A stretch of DNA of 19,584 bases from Dehalococcoidia bacterium. Lineage in GTDB: Bacteria; Chloroflexota; Dehalococcoidia; JACQUA01. Both the position numbers and the translations under genes were made by a program. The notes under the pieces are model-generated. The model had not been told where the DNA came from, ran no database searches, and saw only the letters and a program-made list of their open reading frames with translations. Shown piece after piece: positions 1 through 7,251 of this stretch (positions within the stretch are counted from its first letter, which is position 1; every line of letters starts with the position of its first letter). The DNA lies in the NCBI GenBank assembly GCA_030689845.1, contig JAUYHV010000264.1, positions 1 to 19,584 on the forward strand. Reading direction: 5' to 3'.

Positions 1-54
1 AAATATTCGTGCAATATAAACGGCCCTTCTTTCCACTAATATCCTGGTTGATAC

Positions 55-81
55 TTGACACACGTATATTTGTGGTAAAAT
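55..81 (+). promoter_or_regulatory. Candidate sigma-A promoter of the transporter gene
   Basis: TTGACA at 55-60 and TAAAAT at 76-81 are separated by 15 bases, and a TG at 73-74 makes an extended -10. The spacer is shorter than the usual 17, which the extended -10 could offset. Transcription would start near 88, about 34 bases before the TTG start codon of the transporter. No other plausible promoter is seen in this short leader. Confidence 0.5.
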
Positions 82-121
82 CTGGTCTAAATATACGGCA
101 CTTTTTCGGGAGACGTGGTTT

Positions 122-1507
122 TTGAAAAAAAACGGCTATATCTATATCGGGCTTGTCCTTGGAATGTTCCTCATCAGCGCCCTCCTCGGCCTTTCCTATC
201 CCCAGGTCATGGCCATTGGGCTTTTTTCAGCTATGCTTTTCGGAACCCTCCTCTTCTGGAGATTCCGGGTCGCTTTTGCCCTCCTGGCGGTGGCGACCAT
301 GCTGATCCTCGGACTGACGGATGTTGCCCACGTAATCGAGTTCGCCGGCCTGGACATCATACTTTTCCTTATAGGTATGATGGTAGTCATAGGTTTCCTC
401 GAGGAACGCCATTTTTTCGAGGCCCTGATTGACGCCATAGTACAGCAGGTGGGAGGGGAAGGGAAAAAGCTCCTGGTGGTCCTCATGCTGCTTTCCGGCT
501 TTTTCGCTGCCCTGGTGGATGAGGTCACGTCTACCCTGTTCATGATGGCCACCCTGTTTCAGATCACCACCAGGTATAAACTAAACCCCTTGCCGTTCCT
601 GATTATGCTGATTTTTGCTACAAATGTCGGCAGCAGCGCAACTGTTGTGGGTAATCCCGTAGGCATCATTATAGCCATGAGAGGCGGGCTGACTTTCTCA
701 GATTTCCTGCGCTGGGCCTCCCCGATATCCCTGGTGGTCCTGGTATTAACCATCGTCCTGTGTTTAATATTTTTCAGAAAAGATGTCACCAATCTAAGCG
801 TCTGCCTGGACTGCGATGAGGAACTGAAAAACGATGACAACTCCGTGAAAATGAGACGTATTTTCAGCAGGGAATTCAGGGTCTGCTGGATGCTGTTCAT
901 GGGCACCATCGTGGCATTAATACTTCACTCCCCCCTGGAACACCTGATAGGCCTGCCTAAAAACACCCTACTCCTGGCGGTGTCACTCACGGCAGCCGGT
1001 ATCGCACTTATGATAGAACATGAAAAAGCCAGGATTCTCCTGGAAACCAGGGTTGACTGGTGGACGCTCTGTTTCTTCCTGCTCTTGTTCACTTCCGTGG
1101 GAACTTTACAGTACGTGGGGGTAACGTCTTTAATTGCCCAGGCCATCGTGGCTACTGCCGGGAGCCACGGGGTAGCGCTTTTCATGGCCATAGGATGGTC
1201 CACCGCGCTGCTCAGCGCCTTCATGGACAACGTGCTTGCCGTCTCAACCTTCGTGCCTGTTTTAAAAGACCTGGGATCCATGGGGACTGACGTCGGCCCA
1301 TTATGGTGGGCCATGCTCTTCGGAGGGACCCTCGGCGGCAATGCTACAATGATAGGCAGCACTGCCAACATAGTAGCCCTGGGAATGATGGAACGGCGCG
1401 GCCTGGGGACGATAACCTTCGGCCAGTGGATAAGAGCAGGGGTAATTATCACCATCCCAACCCTGGCCCTGGCCCTTATTTTGCTGATTCTCCAGTTGTA
1501 CCGGTAG
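122..1507 (+). CDS. ArsB/NhaD/SLC13-type ion transporter
   Basis: A 461-residue, very hydrophobic protein with about 11-12 predicted membrane segments, placed in the ion-transporter superfamily that includes ArsB, NhaD and citrate/SLC13 permeases. It has the two pseudo-symmetric signatures of that superfamily: a first-half GNPVG motif after NVGSSATVV (about residues 170-182) and a second-half DNVLAVSTFVPV followed by GGNATMIGSTANIV. A soluble loop with DCDEE and several lysines sits mid-protein, as expected between the halves. The TTG start at 122 follows GGGAG at 108-112 with nine bases between. It is monocistronic and convergent with the downstream minus-strand operon. The substrate cannot be told from sequence; Na+/H+ exchange, arsenite, or dicarboxylate transport are all possible, and no arsR or arsenate genes are nearby. 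Confidence 0.85.
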   Translation: MKKNGYIYIGLVLGMFLISALLGLSYPQVMAIGLFSAMLFGTLLFWRFRVAFALLAVATMLILGLTDVAHVIEFAGLDIILFLIGMMVVIGFLEERHFFEALIDAIVQQVGGEGKKLLVVLMLLSGFFAALVDEVTSTLFMMATLFQITTRYKLNPLPFLIMLIFATNVGSSATVVGNPVGIIIAMRGGLTFSDFLRWASPISLVVLVLTIVLCLIFFRKDVTNLSVCLDCDEELKNDDNSVKMRRIFSREFRVCWMLFMGTIVALILHSPLEHLIGLPKNTLLLAVSLTAAGIALMIEHEKARILLETRVDWWTLCFFLLLFTSVGTLQYVGVTSLIAQAIVATAGSHGVALFMAIGWSTALLSAFMDNVLAVSTFVPVLKDLGSMGTDVGPLWWAMLFGGTLGGNATMIGSTANIVALGMMERRGLGTITFGQWIRAGVIITIPTLALALILLILQLYR

Positions 1508-1536
1508 TCTATGCGGGAGTGACCCCCACCCTCCGG

Positions 1537-1938
1537 TTAAGGCAAAGGGATCGTTTGAAACTCTTTGCTCCTTTTTTCGGCCCCTTCCCTGCACTCGGAT
1601 TTTTCCTTCCCCGGCTTCCACTCGCGGCATACGGCGGGTTTGAATTCCTGGATGGCACAGGAGGTCAATTCTCCCTCGTGCCTCAAAAAAATACACCGGC
1701 CATCCCGGTGGCGCAACAGGTAAATACCGGACCTGAAAGGGTAGTTTTCAAGATAATCCCTTATAAAATCCGGGACGGGCAGACCCAGGGCTCCGGCAAT
1801 TGAAATTACCTCATTCTCCTCCACGGGTGCCTGCCATTTGGAACAACATACCCCGCAGCGTTCGCATGTAACCTCCCCGGGACCAACGCCAGCTTCATCC
1901 TCCCGGGCATTTTTCCCATGATTAACATCGCCGGCCAT
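1537..1938 (-). CDS. YkgJ-type zinc/iron-chelating cysteine-cluster protein
   Basis: A 133-residue protein with the CxxCxxCC cluster (C25, C28, C31, C32) followed by C82, C94, C104 and C116. This pattern matches the YkgJ (UPF0153) family of putative Zn/Fe-binding proteins, whose biochemical role is unknown. I place the start at ATG 1938 because GGGAGGT (complement of 1945-1951) lies six bases upstream. An in-frame ATG at 1965 directly abuts the stop of the preceding gene but has no well-spaced site; it would add nine residues. It is the last gene of the operon with the MetE-like gene (27-base gap), so a link to methyl or metal handling is possible but only inferred. No membrane segment is seen. 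Confidence 0.8.
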   Translation of the reverse strand: MAGDVNHGKNAREDEAGVGPGEVTCERCGVCCSKWQAPVEENEVISIAGALGLPVPDFIRDYLENYPFRSGIYLLRHRDGRCIFLRHEGELTSCAIQEFKPAVCREWKPGKEKSECREGAEKRSKEFQTIPLP

Positions 1939-1965
1939 CAACGGACCTCCCTTTTTTTGTTCCAT

Positions 1966-3018
1966 CTACCTGATGTATTTTCGCCTCAGTTCCGCGGATA
2001 GACCCGCAAGCACCTCCAGGGCTGTTTCCGCCCCTTCTATGCTCATTGAGGCCAGGCCGCAGTTGGGAGTTACAAGCGACCGGCCCAGCAAGGTGCGGAA
2101 CTCTATACCCTTCCTGGTCAGCGGCGCAATAACCTCTTCCAGCCTATCCCTCAGGCTGTTAACCGTTTCCTTTTTTAAGGCCGCCTCGTCATTGGGCACT
2201 ATCCCCCATGCAATGATTCCATCGCTGCTCAGGAAAGAGCCGATTTCTTCAGGGTACAGGTTAAAGGACTTCTCGAAATTGTAGACGTCCGGATTGATAA
2301 TGTCCACGGAAGTCCCTAAAAGCATGCCCCAGTCGGTGTTGCCGCAGCAGTGCAGCCCTTTCAGGCAGGTGATTCCTTTATATACTTCTTCCAGGAGGTC
2401 TGTAACCTTTTCCCTGGTTAAGGAAACAAACGCGGAGCCGAAAGAACTCATGTAAGGCTCATCTACAAAAATTATATTGAACTTCGAGCCCCGGGTGAGG
2501 AATCTTTCCTCCCAGGCTGCCTTTAACGCCAGGTGCCTGGCCACGGCATCCGAAAGGGTGTCGTCATAAATAATGGGTAGATGGTCTTTGTCCGTTACCG
2601 TAAGGCCCCAGCTTACGGGCCCTGTAACCTGGCCTTTCAAAGCCAGGCAACTGCCGGCATTCGCCTCTTCAATAAATTTGTACAGACCCGCGGCATACCC
2701 GGGGCTGACCTTCCAAGAGTCGTAATTATTGTCCAGGCTCGCCTGGTACAGCTTTTCCATGTCTTCGTCCAGGGCAGGGGAACGCTGGACGTAAAAGTGC
2801 TCCCCGTCAAAGGAAAAACCGGGAAATCCCTCGCTGAACTGGAGATACATGTTTTCCCTGGGGGACAAATGCGGTAACTGGGGCCAGACAGGTATATCGG
2901 GCAGATACTTCAACAACGCACTGCACGCCCGTGCGGCGTCTGAATGCGGCATGCTCCCGATGGCGGTTGCCCGGCATTCCGGTTGGAATTGCTTGCGTGT
3001 TGTTATTGTTGTATTCAT
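1966..3018 (-). CDS. Core MetE/UroD-like methyltransferase (short methionine synthase-like)
   Basis: A 350-residue TIM-barrel protein of the UroD/MetE superfamily that lacks the N-terminal barrel of full MetE. The zinc/homocysteine site looks intact: H223-x-C225 in LHCCGN, an acidic residue E249 in NFEKSF, and C320 in TPNCGLA, matching the MetE His-x-Cys...Glu...Cys ligands. The DEP motif (FVDEP, about residues 185-189) is also family-typical. Start ATG 3018 lies four bases after the MTAP stop, so translation is probably coupled. A TTG at 3057 would overlap MTAP by 35 bases and has no good ribosome site, so I rejected it. Short MetE homologues are known that act without folate and take methyl groups from corrinoid proteins. 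Whether this one makes methionine or performs another thiol methyl transfer cannot be told from sequence. Confidence 0.8.
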   Translation of the reverse strand: MNTTITTRKQFQPECRATAIGSMPHSDAARACSALLKYLPDIPVWPQLPHLSPRENMYLQFSEGFPGFSFDGEHFYVQRSPALDEDMEKLYQASLDNNYDSWKVSPGYAAGLYKFIEEANAGSCLALKGQVTGPVSWGLTVTDKDHLPIIYDDTLSDAVARHLALKAAWEERFLTRGSKFNIIFVDEPYMSSFGSAFVSLTREKVTDLLEEVYKGITCLKGLHCCGNTDWGMLLGTSVDIINPDVYNFEKSFNLYPEEIGSFLSSDGIIAWGIVPNDEAALKKETVNSLRDRLEEVIAPLTRKGIEFRTLLGRSLVTPNCGLASMSIEGAETALEVLAGLSAELRRKYIR

Positions 3019-3022
3019 GGAA

Positions 3023-3889
3023 TTAAACCGGTAAATATTTCCCGAGCAGCGGGGCAAGGTCTTTTTTAACAGAGGCAGGGATCCGTTCCGGAGCCGTGAC
3101 GATGGACGTTTTCAGGGTCTCTCCGCAACCGCATTTCCTGCCTGCTGAAATACGGCCGGCCGCCAATTTTATTATGTTTTTTGCGTTAGCTACATTTTTG
3201 TTCATAGTTTCAAGGACCATGGCGATGGTTACGGATTCGAGGCTCTCGTGCCAGCAGTCATAATCGGTAACCAGGGCAAGACTGGCATAACAAATCTCCG
3301 CTTCCCTGGCCAGCCTGGCTTCAGGCAGGATGGTCATCCCGATTAAGTCGGCCCCCCAGGAACGGTACAAATGCGATTCCGCCCTGGTGGAAAACTGGGG
3401 ACCTTCCATCACGATAAACGTCCCTTTCGGGTGCATCCTGACCCCCGACTCCTCACCCGAGCGGTACAGTACCGCCCTCAACTCGGGGCAGAACGGGTCG
3501 GCGAAGGGCACGTGGACCACAATGCCGTGGTCGAAAAAGGTGTTAACCCTGTGAACGGTGCGGTCTATAACCTGGTCGGGAACTACCATTTCCCCCGGGT
3601 GGACCTCTTCCCTGAGGCTGCCCGAAGAATTCACAGAGATTATCCTCTCCACCCCCAGGGATTTCAGGGCAAAGATATTAGCCCGAAAGGGAACTTCCGA
3701 TGGGTTCAGACGGTGCCCCTTGCCGTGGCGGGGCAGGAAGGCCATCCTCTTGCCTTCCAGCAGACCTGTTGTTATTACATCACTGGGTTTTCCGAAGGGA
3801 GTATCCACATCCACTTTATGGATATCCGTCAACCCCTCTATTTCATAGAGGCCGGAACCCCCTATCACCCCGATTTGAACTTCCGCCAT
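3023..3889 (-). CDS. mtnP: S-methyl-5'-thioadenosine phosphorylase
   Basis: A 288-residue cytosolic purine phosphorylase that splits 5'-methylthioadenosine with phosphate into adenine and methylthioribose-1-phosphate. Visible signatures are GGSG (10-13) and RHG (54-56) for phosphate, NSSGSLREE, MEGPQFSTRAE (161-171) and TDYDCWHE (208-215). The Asp residues in TDYD favour 6-aminopurines and separate MTAP from inosine/guanosine PNP. ATG 3889 is chosen because AGGAGG lies five bases upstream; 19 further upstream in-frame residues do not resemble the family. It is the first gene of a three-gene operon with the MetE-like gene and ykgJ. No mtnA or later salvage genes are in view, so the fate of the sugar is open. 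Confidence 0.93.
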   Translation of the reverse strand: MAEVQIGVIGGSGLYEIEGLTDIHKVDVDTPFGKPSDVITTGLLEGKRMAFLPRHGKGHRLNPSEVPFRANIFALKSLGVERIISVNSSGSLREEVHPGEMVVPDQVIDRTVHRVNTFFDHGIVVHVPFADPFCPELRAVLYRSGEESGVRMHPKGTFIVMEGPQFSTRAESHLYRSWGADLIGMTILPEARLAREAEICYASLALVTDYDCWHESLESVTIAMVLETMNKNVANAKNIIKLAAGRISAGRKCGCGETLKTSIVTAPERIPASVKKDLAPLLGKYLPV

Positions 3890-3907
3890 TTTTCCTCCTG
3901 CCGTAAC

Positions 3908-3936
3908 ATTATATGCCGGTAAGCAACTTAAAAAAC
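3908..3936 (-). promoter_or_regulatory. Candidate promoter of the mtnP operon
   Basis: On the minus strand a perfect TATAAT lies at 3908-3913, 19 bases upstream of the mtnP ATG. The start of transcription would fall near 3901, just before the AGGAGG. The -35 region (about 3931-3936, GTTTTT) is poor and overlaps the T-run of the preceding operon's terminator. The call rests mainly on the -10 box and its position. Confidence 0.4.
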
Positions 3937-3960
3937 AGGGGCTCAAAATATTGAACCCCT
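3930..3960 (-). terminator. Rho-independent terminator of the MFE-2-like operon
   Basis: The arms at 3937-3946 and 3951-3960 form a 10-bp stem with one mismatch (GGGGxTCAA against TTGAxCCCC) around a four-base loop. Read on the minus strand, the hairpin is followed by TGTTTTTT. It lies about 110 bases past the stop of the last SDR gene and just before the mtnP start region, so it separates the two minus-strand operons. Confidence 0.75.
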
Positions 3961-4071
3961 ACTTTTCCAGGCTGGATTACTGCCCGGGTTGGAAGTGGTA
4001 TAACCTGGACTTCGAACCCGTTTTCAATTTATTTAACAGCCCCCTCGGGGGGTTACCCGGCTTCTCCCGAT

Positions 4072-4995
4072 TTATTTGGGCGGCTGGACAGGCGCAGGAT
4101 TCACCAGGCCCTTCCCCAGGGTCTTGGGAAATACGGAAGCCAGTTCGCCGACATCCCACCGACCCGGGCTGAAGATAGACTTTTTAGGCTGGGGCAGGGT
4201 ATAAAGGGTAATCTCTCCGCCGCAGGAGAAAAACAGCTGCCCGTTGACGTCTGCAGCCTCGTCGCTGGCCAGGTAAACCACGATAGGAGCGATGTCCTCG
4301 GGGGGAGGCAGCTCCACCTCACCCAGCTGGACGGCTGCCTGAATACCGGCGGCAGCGCGCTTTTCTTTGGTAGCCGCCACTTCCGCCGTCGCTGAAAATC
4401 GGGTAGCAGCCAGGGGCATGATGGCGTTAACGGTCACTCCGTAGCGGCCCATCTCCCGGGCAACCGTCTGGGTCATCCCTATGATGCCGGCCTTGGCCGA
4501 GGCATAGTTTGATTGTCCGGGGTTCCCGAAAGCTGCTCTTGAAGAGGTGTTTATAATTCGGCCCGTCCTCTGCTGCCTCATGGCGGCGCAGGCGTGCCTG
4601 GTGCAGTTCCACGTTCCTTTGAGGTGCACTGCGATTACCGAGTCAAAATCTTCCTCGGCCATGTTGAAAATCATCCTGTCCCGAAGGTTGCCAGCCAGAT
4701 TAACCAGGATATCTATCTTCCCGAACGTCTCCACGCAGGTCTGTATGAGTTTCTCGGCAGCCGTGAAGCTTACAATGGAGTCGTAACTGGCCACAGCCTC
4801 TCCTCCCCTGGACTTTATCTCCTGGACCGTCACATCGGCAGGGGAGTTAGAGCCGCCTGAGCCGTCTTTGCTTCCTCCGATATCATTAACCACAATTTTT
4901 GCGCCCTCCTCCGCCATGAGAAGGGAAACCGCTCTTCCCAGTCCCCCGCCACCACCGGTTATGACAGCAGCCTTGCCTTTAAGTAATTCGCCCAT
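4072..4995 (-). CDS. MFE-2-like short-chain dehydrogenase, NAD type (SDR 1)
   Basis: A 307-residue SDR oxidoreductase, predicted to interconvert (R)-3-hydroxyacyl-CoA and 3-oxoacyl-CoA or a close analogue. The nucleotide motif TGGGGGLG is at 13-20, NLAG at 99-102, Ser 151/152, and Y164-x-x-x-K168 complete the catalytic set. The stretch VVNDIGG with Asp38 after beta-2 predicts NAD(H). This segment, YDS near 71 and the NLRDRMIF-EEDFD stretch closely resemble the dehydrogenase part of eukaryotic peroxisomal MFE-2 (HSD17B4), as I recall it. A C-terminal extension (about residues 260-307) ending NPAPVQPPK is shared with the neighbouring SDR. ATG 4995 has AGGAG upstream. It is the last gene of the four-gene operon, 65 bases after the other SDR, and is followed by a terminator. 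Confidence 0.85.
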   Translation of the reverse strand: MGELLKGKAAVITGGGGGLGRAVSLLMAEEGAKIVVNDIGGSKDGSGGSNSPADVTVQEIKSRGGEAVASYDSIVSFTAAEKLIQTCVETFGKIDILVNLAGNLRDRMIFNMAEEDFDSVIAVHLKGTWNCTRHACAAMRQQRTGRIINTSSRAAFGNPGQSNYASAKAGIIGMTQTVAREMGRYGVTVNAIMPLAATRFSATAEVAATKEKRAAAGIQAAVQLGEVELPPPEDIAPIVVYLASDEAADVNGQLFFSCGGEITLYTLPQPKKSIFSPGRWDVGELASVFPKTLGKGLVNPAPVQPPK

Positions 4996-5060
4996 TTTTG
5001 CTCCTTGCTTTAAAAATTATCGCCCGGAAACCCTGGTAGCGAAAACACAGGTTATCTCCC

Positions 5061-5966
5061 TTACTTTGGCGGAGGTGCCGGGTTCGCCAGCCCCAGGGCG
5101 ATGGTTTTGGGGATGAGGTCGACCAGTTCTTGCTGGGTCCATACCCCTTCCTTTTTAAAGATTGACTTTATTTCCTCGGGTTCCGAATAGAGGGCAATCT
5201 TGCCGCCGGTGACATTAAAGACCCGTCCGCTGATATTAGCGGATGCCTCGCTGGCCAGGTACACTATGAACGGGGCTATGTATTCCGGTCCGCCCATGGT
5301 GAGGTACTCATCGAATTGGGCCTGGGTCCAGACTCCGGTTTCAACCCTTTTTCTCAGTCCGGCCTCTACCTCCGGACTCCAGGACATCCTGGTCTTGGCC
5401 GTGGGCGCTATGGCGTTGCAGGTTATTGAGTAACGCCCCACCTCCAGGGCCGTTGCCCTGGTGAGCCCTACCAGGCCGGCTTTCGAGGCCCCGTAATTGA
5501 CATGGCCCACAGTCCCCCGGTAGGCATCGGAGGTTACGTTGATAATCCTGCCCCATTTCTGCTCCCTCATGTATCCCGTGGCGAACCTGGTGCAGGAAAA
5601 AGCGCCCTTTAGAATGACATCAAGTAAAAAGTCCCAGTCCTCCTCCGCCATGTTCCACACCATTTTTGCCCGGTCCACCCCGGCGTTATTAACCAGGATA
5701 TCTATGCGCCCGAACTTCTCAACCGCCGTCTTGATCAACCTTTCGCAGTCCTGAAAAACCGCCATATCCGCAAAAACGGGAACTGCCTCCCCGCCGGCTT
5801 CCTTAATGGTTTTAGCCGTGGTTTCAGCATCTCCCCCTTCGGTCCCGGGTTTCCTGTTGTTGGTTACCAATTTGGCTCCCTCTTTGGCCAGGCCGATGGC
5901 GATATCCCTTCCCAGGCCCTGCCCGGAGCCCGTTACGACAGCGACTTTTCCGTCTAAAGCGCCCAT
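5061..5966 (-). CDS. MFE-2-like short-chain dehydrogenase, probable NADP type (SDR 2)
   Basis: A 301-residue SDR paralogous to its downstream neighbour. TGSGQGLG is at 12-19, NNAG at 93-96, Ser146, Tyr158 and Lys162. After beta-2 it reads TNNRKP (N37, R38) where the neighbour has Asp, which predicts NADP(H) or mixed cofactor use. It shares the C-terminal extension of its neighbour (SIFKKEGVW and the NPAPPPK end). The ATG at 5966 is preceded by AAGGAG with ten bases between. It lies 108 bases after the MaoC gene, with a hairpin in the gap. Fungal MFE-2 (Fox2p) also carries two tandem SDR domains with different chain-length preference, so these two genes may correspond to its A and B domains; that is inference. 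Confidence 0.85.
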   Translation of the reverse strand: MGALDGKVAVVTGSGQGLGRDIAIGLAKEGAKLVTNNRKPGTEGGDAETTAKTIKEAGGEAVPVFADMAVFQDCERLIKTAVEKFGRIDILVNNAGVDRAKMVWNMAEEDWDFLLDVILKGAFSCTRFATGYMREQKWGRIINVTSDAYRGTVGHVNYGASKAGLVGLTRATALEVGRYSITCNAIAPTAKTRMSWSPEVEAGLRKRVETGVWTQAQFDEYLTMGGPEYIAPFIVYLASEASANISGRVFNVTGGKIALYSEPEEIKSIFKKEGVWTQQELVDLIPKTIALGLANPAPPPK

Positions 5967-6048
5967 AAAAATTGAACTCCTTCTTTTTGAGATTTTTTTA
6001 ATGTTTAAGCCGGAGGCCGGAAATTATCAGTCAGTTTAATTACCTTAC

Positions 6049-6069
6049 CGGACAACAGTTTGTTGTCCG
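6049..6069 (-). promoter_or_regulatory. Intercistronic hairpin between MaoC and SDR 2
   Basis: A perfect 9-bp inverted repeat (arms CGGACAACA and TGTTGTCCG) with a three-base loop lies between the MaoC stop and the SDR 2 start. On the minus strand it is followed by GTAAGG rather than a T-run, so it is not a standard terminator. An RNA processing or stability role is possible. Confidence 0.45.
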
Positions 6070-6074
6070 CGGTA

Positions 6075-6512
6075 TCAGCCGGAAGCCTTTAAAGGAAGGA
6101 TTACGGTGGCCTGTCCCGGTACGACTGCCTCTCCCTTGGGATTCTCCGCCCAGATTTCGCATTCTATAAAATTGTGCCCTTCCTCAGCGTACTTTTTGGT
6201 TACCTTACCCTTGCAGGTGACAGGTTCCCCGGGATAAAGCACGCCCCTGTAGCTGCAGCCGAATTTCCTCAGGGCGGACCGGTCGCCGATCCAGTCGGTT
6301 ACCAGCTGGCCGAGGAAAGAAGCCGTTAGCCATCCGTGGACGATTACCCCCGTCAACCCGGTGCTGATAGCAAATTTCTCATCATAGTGGATCTGGTAAT
6401 AGTCCCCGGAAGCCCCTGCCCACTTCACCAGTTGCTGGGTCGTGGGATTTTTTACCAGGACAGGTAATTCGGTACCGACTTCCACATCCTCATAATATAG
6501 CTGTTGAGCCAT
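6075..6512 (-). CDS. MaoC-type (R)-enoyl-CoA hydratase, catalytic hot-dog subunit
   Basis: A 145-residue single hot-dog protein of the MaoC/hydratase-2 family, which adds water to trans-2-enoyl-CoA to give (R)-3-hydroxyacyl-CoA. The catalytic pair is present in GASGDYYQIHYDE as Asp37 and His42. The ATG at 6512 has AGGAGG eight bases upstream; a TTG two codons earlier is too close to that site. It follows the MaoC-N gene by 18 bases, so the two are probably cotranslated and form a heterodimer, as the HadA/HadB type dehydratases of mycobacteria do. In eukaryotic MFE-2 the two hot-dogs are fused in one chain. Chain length and direction (beta-oxidation or reduction) are not set by the sequence. 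Confidence 0.85.
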   Translation of the reverse strand: MAQQLYYEDVEVGTELPVLVKNPTTQQLVKWAGASGDYYQIHYDEKFAISTGLTGVIVHGWLTASFLGQLVTDWIGDRSALRKFGCSYRGVLYPGEPVTCKGKVTKKYAEEGHNFIECEIWAENPKGEAVVPGQATVILPLKASG

Positions 6513-6530
6513 GGGCAATTCCTCCTGGGC

Positions 6531-6992
6531 TTATGCGAAGCCGATTATAACGTTTTTTATTTTAGCCGCCACGTCACCCTTATGGTTCCTGTAGGTCAAC
6601 TCCAGGGTCAGGAAGGCCATCTTTCCGGTCTTGGTTTCCCTTTCCCTTATATCCGCTATTTTACCCGTCACGGAAATGATATCGCCGGGGCGAATCGGCT
6701 GGAAATATTCGACATCGTTGCCCCCGTTCATTATCCGCTTGAAGGAGGCCATCTGTTTCACTTTTTCCATAAAGGGATCGTGGCGCAGGGAGATAACAAA
6801 AGTGGGAGAAGCGACGATGCCTCCATAAGGGCCTTTCTTTGCATACTCTTCATCCCGCCAAAGGGGATTTGGGTCACCGATAGCCTCGGCAAGCTTGTTA
6901 ATGGCGCCTTTTTCCACCTCATACGTTATTGGCTCGGACTCTACGCCAATATTTTTTCTCATCTCCTCGGTAATTATTGGACCTTCAGCCAT
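6531..6992 (-). CDS. MaoC-N-type hot-dog subunit lacking the catalytic His
   Basis: A 153-residue protein of the MaoC N-terminal (FAS1_DH region) hot-dog family. The hydratase-2 motif position reads IGDPNPLWRDEEY: Asp40 is kept but the catalytic His is replaced by Trp45. In known double hot-dog hydratases and in HadA-type subunits this half shapes the acyl-binding tunnel while the partner carries catalysis. GGIVASPTF near 58-65 is family-typical. ATG 6992 has AAGGAG seven bases upstream. It is the first gene of the operon; a strong promoter and a palindrome lie upstream. Confidence 0.85.
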   Translation of the reverse strand: MAEGPIITEEMRKNIGVESEPITYEVEKGAINKLAEAIGDPNPLWRDEEYAKKGPYGGIVASPTFVISLRHDPFMEKVKQMASFKRIMNGGNDVEYFQPIRPGDIISVTGKIADIRERETKTGKMAFLTLELTYRNHKGDVAAKIKNVIIGFA

Positions 6993-7108
6993 AACGGGAC
7001 TCCTTCTTCGAAACGCCTTTCAAAGGCGGTCAATAGTTTTTAAAAAATTTGACGGGGCGTTTATCAGGCTCTGGTTATTGATATATATGGGGAAAATGGA
7101 CTGGTGAA

Positions 7109-7136
7109 AAGCATTAACTTCCGGAAGTTAATGCTT
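7109..7136. promoter_or_regulatory. 28-bp perfect palindrome, candidate operator
   Basis: Every base from 7109 to 7136 pairs across a centre between 7122 and 7123, with no spacer; the core reads TTAACTTCCGGAAGTTAA. It begins about seven bases after the predicted start of the minus-strand promoter at 7150-7178, a classic site for a dimeric repressor. As RNA it would be a tight hairpin, but only a short TTTTC follows on the minus strand, and it lies before the first gene, so a simple terminator is less likely. Confidence 0.65.
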
Positions 7137-7149
7137 CATAATTAATAAA

Positions 7150-7178
7150 AGTATACTTTTCCCCACATTCCATGTCAA
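7150..7178 (-). promoter_or_regulatory. Near-consensus sigma-A promoter of the MFE-2-like operon
   Basis: On the minus strand TTGACA (complement of 7173-7178) and TATACT (complement of 7150-7155) are separated by exactly 17 bases. Transcription should start near 7143, giving a leader of about 150 bases that carries the 28-bp palindrome. This is the strongest promoter match in the window. It lies in the divergent gap before hslU. Confidence 0.8.
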
Positions 7179-7200
7179 GACACCTGAATCAGTGATAGCG

Positions 7201-7229
7201 TTTACAGGGGGCTTGTGCTAAACTTTATA
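7201..7229 (+). promoter_or_regulatory. Weak candidate promoter for hslU
   Basis: TTTACA at 7201-7206 is followed after 17 bases by TTTATA at 7224-7229, within an AT-rich TTTATATAA run. The -10 match is modest and the leader would be only about 15 bases, with GGAGGT five bases before the hslU ATG. No better plus-strand promoter is seen in the gap. Confidence 0.3.
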
Positions 7230-7251
7230 TAACCATTCGCGGAGGTACTAA

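Noticed and set aside
3980..4020. tRNA-like GGTTCGAA T-loop on the minus strand
   Set aside because: The flanking bases do not form a T-stem, and no acceptor or anticodon arm fits around it.
4036..4056. Second terminator (CCCCC TC GGGGG) after SDR 1
   Set aside because: The loop is only about two bases and no T-run follows on either strand; the hairpin at 3937-3960 is the better terminator.
7179..7191. 13-base TGATTCAGGTGTC shared with 9073-9085
   Set aside because: Several 13-base matches are expected by chance in a window of this size on two strands, and the positions relative to promoters differ.
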